Shown: piece after piece, positions 1 to 6,763 of the stretch
Position numbering within the stretch: position 1 is the stretch's first letter
Layout: each line of letters begins with the position of its first letter
From: a bacterium
Lineage (GTDB): Bacteria; Tectomicrobia; Entotheonellia; Entotheonellales; Entotheonellaceae
Assembly: GCA_027294925.1 (NCBI GenBank)
Contig: JAPULM010000180.1
Span: 1-9,575, forward strand
Reading direction: 5' to 3'
DNA: 9,575 nucleotides
Made by a program: the position numbers and the translations under genes
The notes under the pieces: model-generated
Told to the model about the DNA's origin: nothing
Database searches by the model: none
Seen by the model: the letters and a program-made list of their open reading frames with translations, nothing else

Positions 1-896
1 CTTGCCAAAGGTTCAGCGGCGTAATCAACCGCGAGGAAGATGACGCGGCCTTTGCCAAAACTGCGTTCAGCCAATAGGGGTAGGGCCTCAGTGCCGACTA
101 AGAGCTGCCCATGTAAGAGCTTGGAGCGTACTGCCAGCAACGGTGTGGCAGGCATCGGTATGCCGTAATGCTCGGCAAAGGCTGGCAGACCAGCGAGCTG
201 TTGCACGCCAATTGCTGCGACCGGTAGAAGGCCGCGCAGCAGGGGCTCTTGCAAAATCGCATAATGGGCGTCGCCAGCCACAACCAGATTGCCCCCTCGT
301 GCGATCCAGTGTCGTAAAGCGGTAGCTTGCCGTTGCGTTAAGGTGTGTAAGGAGATCCCTTTGACCACTACTGCAGAAACACTATCGTAACCGGCCCAGC
401 GCTTTGGTAAATCATGGGGGGCTAAATAGACAACTCGCGTGTGGCGTTGGAAAGACGTTGCCAGGAAGTCTAGTCCGAGATCGTGGGTTAAACCAAGGAT
501 GATGTGTTCGGCATTGAGCGCCTCGCGCAGGTTGAATTGCTGGTGCACGAGAACTTGGTCACCTTGCTGCAAAAGGACCTCAACCGGATGGGTAATACTG
601 GTGATCGGGACATCAAAGGCGAATTGCTTGCGGGAGCGATAGGGAAGTTCAATCGGCCGTGTAAACGTGATGACGTGCCGATCTTGGCGAAAGTCGCTGC
701 CACGCCAAACCCGCACCCCAAGTGTGCCAACAAACGGAGGGCCGGTGTTGTGCACTTGTACGGTGACCGGATTCCATTTTTCCAGACGCACCGTCCGCTG
801 CAGGCCCAACTCGACCTGCATGGTTATCTGTGCGACCGCTAGGCTTGCCCACAAGCTGAAACATAAAATCAGAATGACGAACCGGAAACGCCTCAT
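1..896 (-). CDS. Secreted or membrane-anchored protein with GATase-1-like fold (partial, C-terminus missing)
   Basis: The reading frame stays open for 298 codons from ATG at 894-896 to the left edge, so the C-terminus is missing. Residues 1-22 look like a signal peptide: a basic start (MRRFR), a hydrophobic core, and an AVA-Q cleavage site. Residues 25-125 look like a beta-rich domain containing the phrase WNPVTVQVHNTG (41-52), a pattern seen before amidotransferase-like domains in bacterial envelope proteins. Residues 130-298 resemble a class-I glutamine-amidotransferase-like Rossmann domain: RWAGYDSVSAVVV (166-178), ALRHWIARGGNLVVAGD (193-209) and GKGRVIFLAVD (281-291). I see no obvious Cys-His-Glu catalytic triad, so it is probably non-enzymatic. 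Function is unknown; an envelope location is inferred. The start is supported by AGGTG at 901-905, four bases upstream. It lies 115 bp downstream of rluD and may be co-transcribed or use its own promoter; a TTGACG (974-979, minus) has only a poor -10 partner. The family assignment comes from motif memory. Confidence 0.8.
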   Translation of the reverse strand, partial: MRRFRFVILILCFSLWASLAVAQITMQVELGLQRTVRLEKWNPVTVQVHNTGPPFVGTLGVRVWRGSDFRQDRHVITFTRPIELPYRSRKQFAFDVPITSITHPVEVLLQQGDQVLVHQQFNLREALNAEHIILGLTHDLGLDFLATSFQRHTRVVYLAPHDLPKRWAGYDSVSAVVVKGISLHTLTQRQATALRHWIARGGNLVVAGDAHYAILQEPLLRGLLPVAAIGVQQLAGLPAFAEHYGIPMPATPLLAVRSKLLHGQLLVGTEALPLLAERSFGKGRVIFLAVDYAAEPLA

Positions 897-1011
897 ATAA
901 CACCTGCGATTAGGCGATTTCGTTAGGCTCTCGTACCTTTATCTATGCGACCTTAGCGAATTTTACCAGTTGCCGTCAATAGTGAGTCGCCTGCTGGCCA
1001 CTGCGCTGCCG

Positions 1012-1989
1012 TTAAGATGATCCAAACGTTTGGCGTAGGAGGGCAAGCAGATTGCCCATGTCATCCGGCGGCGGGGCGCTGAAGGTCAACCACTCGCCGC
1101 TGCCGGGGTGTTGAAAATGTATGTGTTTTGCATGTAAGGCCTGGCGCGGGAAGGTTCGCAAGACGCGTTCGAGTCTGGGATGCCCTGATAGGCGCCAATC
1201 TGCGGCACCATACAGCGGATCGCCGATTAGCGGATGGCTGACGTGTTCCAGGTGGACCCGAATTTGGTGCGTCCGCCCGGTTTCTAAGCTTAGTTTCAGC
1301 AGGCTTACCGGTCCCCAGGTCACCAGGCTTTCGTAATGGGTGCGAGCCGTGCGGCCGTTTTGCGGGACAACGGCCATTTTTGTACGATGTTGAGGATGGC
1401 GTCCAATCGGTGCGTCGATGGTGCCTTGCGTAGATGCCATATGGCCACGAATGAAGGCGAGATATTCACGGCGGATGTGGCGGCTTTTGAGTTGCGCTGA
1501 AAGGTCGCGATGACTACGGTCATGTTTCGCTACGATAAGAACGCCCGACGTGTCTTTATCCAAACGATGCACAATACCCGGGCGCCGTTCTCCGCCGATG
1601 CCGGATAAGGTTTGGCAATGATGTAATAGCGCATTCACCAGTGTCCCTGCATAGTGCCCTGGGGCCGGATGCATCACCATACCGGGAGGCTTATTGATGA
1701 CCAAGAGGTCGTCGTCCTCATACAGAATGTGCAAGGGCAGTGCTTCAGCAACTGGACGCGCAGGTCGTGGGGGAGGAATGCGAACGGTAATGACGTCCCC
1801 ACCATGCACACGATAACTCGCGGTCGTTTGCCCTGAGGTTTGGACGCAGCCTTCGAGGATTAACCGTTGGAGCTGCGACCGCGATAGATCCAGCAGGCGG
1901 GAGACAAGGTATTTATCCAGGCGAGTGCCTGCCTCGTCGTCCCTTACCCGTAGGGTGTAAGATTGTGGGCTACGGTTGTCTGAATGCAT
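1012..1989 (-). CDS. rluD: RluA/RluD-family 23S rRNA pseudouridine synthase
   Basis: This 325-residue protein isomerises uridines to pseudouridine in large-subunit rRNA. In E. coli RluD the targets are helix 69 positions 1911, 1915 and 1917. An S4 RNA-binding domain lies at about residues 20-66 (GTRLDKYLVSRLLDLSRSQL region). The catalytic domain carries the signature HRLDKDTSG at 141-149, with D144 as the expected catalytic aspartate. The conserved LETGRTHQIRVHL (235-247) and a typical RQALHAKHIHFQHP segment (282-295) follow. Length is normal for RluD. The ATG at 1987-1989 lies inside the end of lspA, overlapping it by 20 nt. No strong Shine-Dalgarno precedes it (only AGGA about 13 bases upstream), so translation is probably coupled to lspA. 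The RluA-type family is certain; RluD rather than a sister specificity such as RluC is inferred from the S4 domain and overall resemblance. Confidence 0.93.
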   Translation of the reverse strand: MHSDNRSPQSYTLRVRDDEAGTRLDKYLVSRLLDLSRSQLQRLILEGCVQTSGQTTASYRVHGGDVITVRIPPPRPARPVAEALPLHILYEDDDLLVINKPPGMVMHPAPGHYAGTLVNALLHHCQTLSGIGGERRPGIVHRLDKDTSGVLIVAKHDRSHRDLSAQLKSRHIRREYLAFIRGHMASTQGTIDAPIGRHPQHRTKMAVVPQNGRTARTHYESLVTWGPVSLLKLSLETGRTHQIRVHLEHVSHPLIGDPLYGAADWRLSGHPRLERVLRTFPRQALHAKHIHFQHPGSGEWLTFSAPPPDDMGNLLALLRQTFGSS

Positions 1990-2440
1990 CGAAGAGCAAC
2001 AATCCTACGCCGACACAAATGGCGCTATCGGCCAGATTAAACGCGGGCCAATGGTGCGTGTACCAATATATGTCAATAAAATCGATGACTTTGCCAAGCC
2101 AAAGGCGATCGATTCCATTGCCAATGGCGCCGCCGATGATACCACCGGTCCCTAGCAGCGTGTATATACGCTCTTGGGGGGTGAAAACGAAGTAAAGGGT
2201 CAAGGCGCCAACTGCTATCAGCGTGACGATTGGAAAAAAGAATCGACGGAAGGTTTCAGATAGCTGACTAAGCAGGCCAAAGGCAGCGCCCGGATTTTGC
2301 ACATAAGTCCAGCTCAGGAAATGGGTCAAGATCGGCCGTGAGTCACCTAGCTCAAACGTTGTATACACCCAAAATTTCGTGCCCTGGTCAAGAATGAGCA
2401 CCACACCAACTAAGAGCGTAAAAAGTTGCCATTTTCGCAT
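1970..2440 (-). CDS. lspA: Lipoprotein signal peptidase (signal peptidase II)
   Basis: LspA is an inner-membrane aspartyl protease that removes the signal peptide from diacylglyceryl-modified prolipoproteins. The 156-residue protein is the usual size and has four hydrophobic segments (about 5-17, 67-87, 93-110, 138-151). Family motifs are in order: LDQGTK with D18 in the first helix, QNPGAAFGLL (48-57), GNGIDR with catalytic D111, and FNLADS with catalytic D138. The start chosen is ATG 2438-2440 (MRKWQLF), although the frame extends 12 codons further into ileS. That ATG overlaps the ileS stop as TAATG, and it puts the first membrane helix at the N-terminus as in other LspA proteins. The one-base overlap suggests translational coupling; the upstream Shine-Dalgarno is weak. 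The ileS-lspA neighbourhood is widely conserved in bacteria. Confidence 0.96.
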   Translation of the reverse strand: MRKWQLFTLLVGVVLILDQGTKFWVYTTFELGDSRPILTHFLSWTYVQNPGAAFGLLSQLSETFRRFFFPIVTLIAVGALTLYFVFTPQERIYTLLGTGGIIGGAIGNGIDRLWLGKVIDFIDIYWYTHHWPAFNLADSAICVGVGLLLFDAFRQP

Positions 2441-5232
2441 TATTGGGCCTGTAAGCAGGTGGCGCAACGCTGGCATACCAGCGGATGGTCGGCTGAGCTG
2501 CCCACATCTTCCTGGTAGCGCCAGCAGCGCTCACATTTTTGTCCTGGCGCCTTGTCTACCATCACATATAGGCCGGCAATCGTTTCACTGGCAACGGCTT
2601 GCGGCGGTGGTTCGCCAGTCGCCAGCGTGGCCTTCGACACAATAAACAGGGTATCGAGAGAATCCGCATAGGCTACAGCGAGCGGATAGCGATCTTCAGG
2701 TACATACAGGTCCACCTGTGCATCTAGTGATTGGCCGATTAACTTGGTTCGGCGCGCCAGTTCCAAGGCTTTGATAACTTCACGGCGAAGTTCCAGAAGG
2801 CCTTCCCAACGCGCTGCCAATGCATGATCAAGATGGCCTAGAGAAGCACTGTCAAAGGTGGCCAAATGCACACTTGCAGCAAGTTCCTGAGCGCCCGGGA
2901 TATAACGCCAGACTTCTTCCGCCGTGAAGGCCAGAACCGGCGCCATCAACCGTACCATGGCGAAAAGGTGATCGTACAACACCGTTTGCGCCGCTCGGCG
3001 TTCGGTCGAGGTGGTGCCTAAGGTGTACAAACGGTCCTTGAGGACGTCGAGGTAAAAAGCGCTCAGATCGACGGCGCAGAAATTATGAAAGGTATGGTAG
3101 AAGGTGTGATAGGCATGCTCCTGGTAGGCTGCACGGATGCGTGTCGCTGTCAACGCCAACTTGTGTAAGGCAAAGCGGTCGATCTCTGGCAGATCAGCGT
3201 ACGGGACGCGGTCTTGCAGCGGGTCGAAATCGCCGAGATTGCCGAGCATAAACCGACAGGTGTTACGGATTCGCCGGTAGGCTTCCACCAATCGTTTGAG
3301 AATTTCATCCGATAGGCGAATGTCTTCGCGGTAATCAACATGGGCAACCCAAAGACGAAGAATCTCAGCCCCATGCTGTTTAATTACACGCTGCGGGTCA
3401 ACCACATTGCCGAGCGATTTCGACATTTTACGGCCGTTGCCATCGACGACGAAACCGTGCGTCAAAACGGTGTGGTACGGTGCGCCCTGGCGTGTCCCGA
3501 CGGCTGTTAATAACGAGCTATGAAACCAACCGCGGTGTTGGTCACTGCCTTCTAGATACATATCGGCCGGCCAGCGCAGCTCGGGTCGAGTTTGCAGCAC
3601 CGCGGCCTGGCTGACGCCGGAATCAAACCACACATCGAGAATATCGGACTCTTTGTGGAAGTCGCGAGCGCTGCAATGGGGACATTGGAAGCCGGGCGGC
3701 ACCAGCTCGCTAGCGGGGCGTTCAAACCACACATCTGCTCCGTCTTGCTCGACCAGGGATGCCACGTGCTCAGCAATCTCTTGCGAAAGCAGAAAGGTTT
3801 CGCATTGTGTGCACTGCATGATCGTAATCGGCACGCCCCAGGTGCGCTGACGTGAAATACACCAATCGGGCCGGTTGCTGATCATGTCATAAATGCGGTT
3901 TTCGCCGCGCGGCGGCAGCCATTCAACTTGCCGGACCGCATCTAGCGCCCGTTGCCGTAGATCATTAGCGCTCATTGAAATGAACCATTGGGAGGTGGAG
4001 CGGTAAATCACCGGCTTCTTACACCGCCAGCAGTACGGATAGGTGTGCTCGTAGGTCTCGTTGTGTAGCAGGCTACCGTTGCTTCGCATATGGTCGATGA
4101 TAACGTCATTGGCGGCAAACACGTGTTGCCCGGCGACCAATGGGGTATCGGGTTTGAAACGGCCGTGATCATCGACTGGATTATAAATGGGTAGACCATA
4201 GCGCTCGCCAACTTCAAAGTCTTCTTGCCCGTGACCTGGCGCCGTGTGGACGGCGCCGGTGCCTTGTTCCAGAGTGACGTGCGCGCCGAGCGCAAGCAAT
4301 GACTCCTGATCCAGAAAGGGATGGCGGGCTTTAAGATGTTCGAGTTCACGACCCTTGAACTCAAACAGTACCTGATAATCCGGCATGCCGAGTTTGGCGA
4401 ATACCGCTGCCGCTAACTCTTTGGCGACGATATAAACCTGTTGCTTGGCCGCAGCTGCAACGTAATCAAACTCAGCGTGTAAGGTGACCGCCAGATTGGC
4501 TAATAAGGTCCAGGGGGTGGTGGTCCAAATAATGACCGACGTCTGCTTGCCCTGCAGGGCTGGGAAGCGGCTTTCAATTTCCGCTGTGATGGGAAAGCGA
4601 ACGTAAATAGCGGGTGAGCGGTGGTCTTCGTATTCGACCTCAGCCTCAGCCAAAGCGGTGACGCAGGAGGCGCACCAGTAGACCGGTTTGTCGCCACGAT
4701 AGACACTTCCATTGGCCAGAAATTTTCCTAACTGGCGCACAATGGTTGCTTCATATTCGTATGCCATCGTCAGGTAGGGATGTTGCCAATCGCCGATCAC
4801 ACCGAGTCGTTTAAATTCTTCACGTTGGATATCAATGAAGCGTTGCGCATAGGCGCGGCATTGCTGGCGAATTTCCGTCTTGCTCATCTTGTGGCGTTTG
4901 GAGCCCAGCTTGAGATCAACCTGATGCTCAATGGGTAAACCATGACAATCCCAGCCCGGTACATAGACGGCATCGTAGCCTTCCATTTGTTTGGCTTTGA
5001 CAATCAGGTCCTTGAGGATTTTATTCAGGGCAGTGCCGACGTGGATGTGCCCATTGGCATAGGGGGGGCCATCGTGCAGGATATATTTGGGCTTGCCGGC
5101 GGCGTGCTTGCGTAGCGCCGCATAGAGATCCATATCATACCAAAACTGCAGACACTCTTGCTCACGCTGTGCTAAATTGGCTTTCATTGGAAAGGGCGTT
5201 TGAGGCAGATTCAAAGTCGCTTTGTAATCCAT
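2440..5232 (-). CDS. ileS: Isoleucyl-tRNA synthetase (class I, bacterial type with C-terminal zinc site)
   Basis: IleRS charges tRNA-Ile with isoleucine in the cytosol and edits misactivated valine. The 930-residue protein is normal length for the bacterial type. Motifs in order: the HIGH-type sequence as HVGT at 64-67 within PPYANGHIHVGTALNKILKD; the CP1 editing domain with a Thr-rich TTTPWTLL (237-244) and GTGAVHTAPGHGQEDF (324-339, with the conserved editing Asp at 338); CxxC pairs at 474-477 and 517-520; KMSKS at 602-606; and a C-terminal zinc site C900/C903/C920/C923. The last spacing matches the E. coli enzyme as I remember it. The start at ATG 5230-5232 (MDYKATLNLPQTPFP) is preferred to an ATG five codons upstream. 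It has GGAGA at 5239-5243 six bases before it and gives the family's usual N-terminus. It sits 36 bp after trpS and overlaps lspA by one base. Confidence 0.98.
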   Translation of the reverse strand: MDYKATLNLPQTPFPMKANLAQREQECLQFWYDMDLYAALRKHAAGKPKYILHDGPPYANGHIHVGTALNKILKDLIVKAKQMEGYDAVYVPGWDCHGLPIEHQVDLKLGSKRHKMSKTEIRQQCRAYAQRFIDIQREEFKRLGVIGDWQHPYLTMAYEYEATIVRQLGKFLANGSVYRGDKPVYWCASCVTALAEAEVEYEDHRSPAIYVRFPITAEIESRFPALQGKQTSVIIWTTTPWTLLANLAVTLHAEFDYVAAAAKQQVYIVAKELAAAVFAKLGMPDYQVLFEFKGRELEHLKARHPFLDQESLLALGAHVTLEQGTGAVHTAPGHGQEDFEVGERYGLPIYNPVDDHGRFKPDTPLVAGQHVFAANDVIIDHMRSNGSLLHNETYEHTYPYCWRCKKPVIYRSTSQWFISMSANDLRQRALDAVRQVEWLPPRGENRIYDMISNRPDWCISRQRTWGVPITIMQCTQCETFLLSQEIAEHVASLVEQDGADVWFERPASELVPPGFQCPHCSARDFHKESDILDVWFDSGVSQAAVLQTRPELRWPADMYLEGSDQHRGWFHSSLLTAVGTRQGAPYHTVLTHGFVVDGNGRKMSKSLGNVVDPQRVIKQHGAEILRLWVAHVDYREDIRLSDEILKRLVEAYRRIRNTCRFMLGNLGDFDPLQDRVPYADLPEIDRFALHKLALTATRIRAAYQEHAYHTFYHTFHNFCAVDLSAFYLDVLKDRLYTLGTTSTERRAAQTVLYDHLFAMVRLMAPVLAFTAEEVWRYIPGAQELAASVHLATFDSASLGHLDHALAARWEGLLELRREVIKALELARRTKLIGQSLDAQVDLYVPEDRYPLAVAYADSLDTLFIVSKATLATGEPPPQAVASETIAGLYVMVDKAPGQKCERCWRYQEDVGSSADHPLVCQRCATCLQAQ

Positions 5233-5238
5233 CCGTTG

Positions 5239-5243
5239 TCTCC
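5239..5243 (-). promoter_or_regulatory. Ribosome binding site that decides the ileS start
   Basis: On the minus strand this reads GGAGA and lies six bases before ATG 5230-5232. It favours that start over the in-frame ATG at 5245-5247, which lies upstream of this motif. Confidence 0.75.
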
Positions 5244-5268
5244 GCATAGCCGGCTTTAGGCTTGTCTG

Positions 5269-6255
5269 CTAAATGTGCACAGCGTCGCGTACTTGCTGCA
5301 TGGTTTCCTGCGCCACCTGACGAGCGCGTTGACTACCCGCTTCAAAAATTTGCATGGCTTCATCCGGATGGTCAGTGTAGTAAGCGCGTCTGTCGTGTAA
5401 GGGCTGCAAATCCGTCAGCATATTGCCAATCAGCGTACCTTTACAATCAATACACCCGATGCTGGCTGTACGACATCCCTGGGCGACCTCTTGCCGTTCT
5501 GCTACGCTACTGTAGACTCGGTGCAAATCGAACACCGGGCAAATCTCCGGGTCACCAGGGTCGGTGCGGCGTTGGCGTGCCGGATCGGTCATCATGGTTT
5601 TGACTTTTTGGGTCAGCTCTGCCGAGCTATCGGACAGATAGATCACATTGTTATAACTTTTGCTCATCTTACGACCGTCAAGTCCAACCAGCTTTGGCAC
5701 CTCGGTAAGCTTGGCCTGGGGTTCCGTGAAGACCTCCGTCTGGTAGAGATGGTGGAAACGTCGCACCACTTCACGGGTGAACTCGATGTGCGAGACTTGG
5801 TCGATACCAACCGGCACCCAATCGGCTTTATAGAGGATGATGTCTGCTGATTGTAACAGCGGGTAGCCCAGGAAGCCATAGGTGTTGAGGTCGCGATCGC
5901 GCAACTCCTGCTGTTGTTCTTTATAAGTCGGTATGCGTTCGAGCCAGGGTAGGGGCGTTATCATCGACAGCAAGAGGTGGAGTTCGGCGTGTTCGGGTAC
6001 GCGTGACTGAATGAACAAAACGCTTTTGTCCGGATCAAGCCCGGCGCTAAGATAATCAATGGCGATGTCCTGCACCCAGGCGCGGATTTGCGCCGTATCG
6101 GCATAACCAGTGGTCAACGCATGCCAATCTGCAATGAAATAGTAAGCCTCGTAATCATCTTGTAACTGCACCCAATTTTGCAGCGCGCCAAGGTAATTGC
6201 CTAAGTGTAACTGTCCCGATGGACGCATCCCGCTCAGGATCCGCTCAGTAGTCAT
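5269..6255 (-). CDS. trpS: Tryptophanyl-tRNA synthetase with predicted Fe-S cysteine motif
   Basis: TrpRS activates tryptophan and charges tRNA-Trp. The 328-residue protein has the class-I motifs: HLGN (HIGH equivalent) at 17-20, GIDQVSH at 150-156 in the Trp/ATP site, and KMSKS at 196-200 within GRKMSKSYNN. C-terminal to these, four cysteines (C239, C261, C268, C271) give C-x21-C-x6-C-x2-C. This is close to the cysteine pattern that binds a [4Fe-4S] cluster near the anticodon-binding region in Thermotoga maritima TrpRS and in a subset of other bacterial enzymes. The ATG at 6253-6255 is preceded by AAGGAAG (6260-6266), a good ribosome binding site. It is the first gene of the leftward cluster, so its promoter should lie in the 508-bp region upstream. 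In many Gram-negatives ribF precedes ileS-lspA; here trpS takes that place. Confidence 0.97.
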   Translation of the reverse strand: MTTERILSGMRPSGQLHLGNYLGALQNWVQLQDDYEAYYFIADWHALTTGYADTAQIRAWVQDIAIDYLSAGLDPDKSVLFIQSRVPEHAELHLLLSMITPLPWLERIPTYKEQQQELRDRDLNTYGFLGYPLLQSADIILYKADWVPVGIDQVSHIEFTREVVRRFHHLYQTEVFTEPQAKLTEVPKLVGLDGRKMSKSYNNVIYLSDSSAELTQKVKTMMTDPARQRRTDPGDPEICPVFDLHRVYSSVAERQEVAQGCRTASIGCIDCKGTLIGNMLTDLQPLHDRRAYYTDHPDEAMQIFEAGSQRARQVAQETMQQVRDAVHI

Positions 6256-6389
6256 GACACTTCCTTTGATCCATCCTGTGCCGAACTTATGCTTCCGGCT
6301 GCTTAATGATGTATGGATTGTGGTCCAAACATATACGCTCTGCTTGCCAAGTTGTCGCGGTTTTTTGCCTCTTGGTTCCCACCTATACT

Positions 6390-6411
6390 GTTTCTCATCC
6401 TATGGAGAAAC
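6390..6411. repeat. Perfect 7-bp hairpin in intergenic region
   Basis: GTTTCTC (6390-6396) and GAGAAAC (6405-6411) are perfect reverse complements around an 8-base loop. On the plus strand, one further U-G pair (6389/6412) can extend the stem. No T-run follows on either strand, so it does not look like an intrinsic terminator. It may be an RNA hairpin or an operator-like dyad. Confidence 0.5.
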
Positions 6412-6438
6412 GAGATAGCTGCCCATTTGAGCCGTGCG

Positions 6439-6508
6439 AGGTCACACATGTTTCCAGCTCCACATGATAGGACGTCAGTGGAGGAAAGTCGTGGAAATGT
6501 AAAGACTT
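6439..6508 (+). repeat. Extended imperfect inverted repeat, possible structured RNA
   Basis: Four consecutive paired blocks nest around one 14-base loop: AGGTC/GACTT (6439-6443 with 6504-6508, one G-U), ACA/TGT (6446-6448 with 6498-6500), TTTCCA/TGGAAA (6451-6456 with 6492-6497) and CTCCAC/GTGGAG (6458-6463 with 6478-6483). That makes 20 pairs broken by small asymmetric loops. The G-U pair makes the plus-strand RNA slightly better than the minus. CCTAT (6382-6386) could pair with ATAGG (6526-6530) to close a larger structure that includes the 6390-6411 hairpin. Hand-found pairing is only suggestive: the strand, the ends and any transcription are unknown. Confidence 0.35.
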
Positions 6509-6763
6509 GGAAAGCAACCAACAACATAGGGCGTTTGATTTCTTAATGGTAACGGAACTCCGACATAGCCGTCAAGCCCGTGCGGCTTATAGGCAACGGA
6601 CAATTCTATTGCTTCACATAGCGCAAGAATAGTACACTGCTATCGGGTCAGAAAGGCTTTGGTTAGTCAGCAAGCGTGATACGATCGGTGTATACAAGCG
6701 ATATCCGTCTGCTAAATTGACCGGGGGATTGTAGTAAGCAGGACGAGGTGCAACAGGTGTTAT

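Larger units (their letters stand above)
6256..6763. other. Long divergent intergenic region, trpS / nfeD
   Basis: This 508-bp stretch lies between divergent genes and must contain the start signals for both the leftward synthetase operon and the rightward nfeD operon. Short open frames exist on both strands (for example 6313-6546 plus, 6303-6527 minus), but none encodes a recognisable protein or has a good ribosome binding site. Promoter matches are weak. The best plus-strand candidate I can find is TTGCTT (6609-6614) 18 bases before TACACT (6633-6638). Base composition looks more AT-rich than in the flanking genes. Two inverted repeats, listed separately, are the clearest structure. I see no tRNA, no T-box core and no convincing intrinsic terminator. 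Confidence 0.6.

Noticed and set aside
950..979. Possible promoter for the left-edge gene (TTGACG, 18-bp spacer, TAAGGT on the minus strand)
   Set aside because: The -35 is good, but the -10 matches only three of six bases, too weak to list as a feature.
976..1011. Imperfect hairpin after rluD (AGTGGCC / GGCGACT, loop AGCA)
   Set aside because: There is a mismatch in the middle of a short stem and no T-run behind it, so it is not supportable as a terminator.
5029..5043. IleS HIGH motif reads HVGT, with Thr in place of the final His
   Set aside because: HxGT is, to my knowledge, a common natural variant in bacterial IleRS, so it does not suggest loss of function.
6344..6375. CCAAG/CTTGG inverted repeat around a T-run (6361-6366) as a possible terminator
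   Set aside because: The T-run lies in the loop rather than after the stem, and no GC-rich stem precedes it.
6360..6390. On the minus strand, AGGTGGGAACC upstream of trpS looks like a T-box core
   Set aside because: It has an extra base relative to the GGTGGNACC core, no adjoining CGCG, no clear Trp specifier loop and no terminator before trpS.
6477..6500. GGAGGAAAGTC resembles the conserved 5' core of bacterial RNase P RNA
   Set aside because: The CGGGC continuation is missing, and I find no matching 3' conserved block (ACAGAACCCGGCTTA-like) within a plausible distance.
6313..6546. Small plus-strand frame (77 codons) with a hydrophobic stretch in the intergenic region
   Set aside because: There is no convincing ribosome binding site and no recognisable family, and the frame covers the inverted repeats. 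A minus-strand frame over the same bases is equally long.
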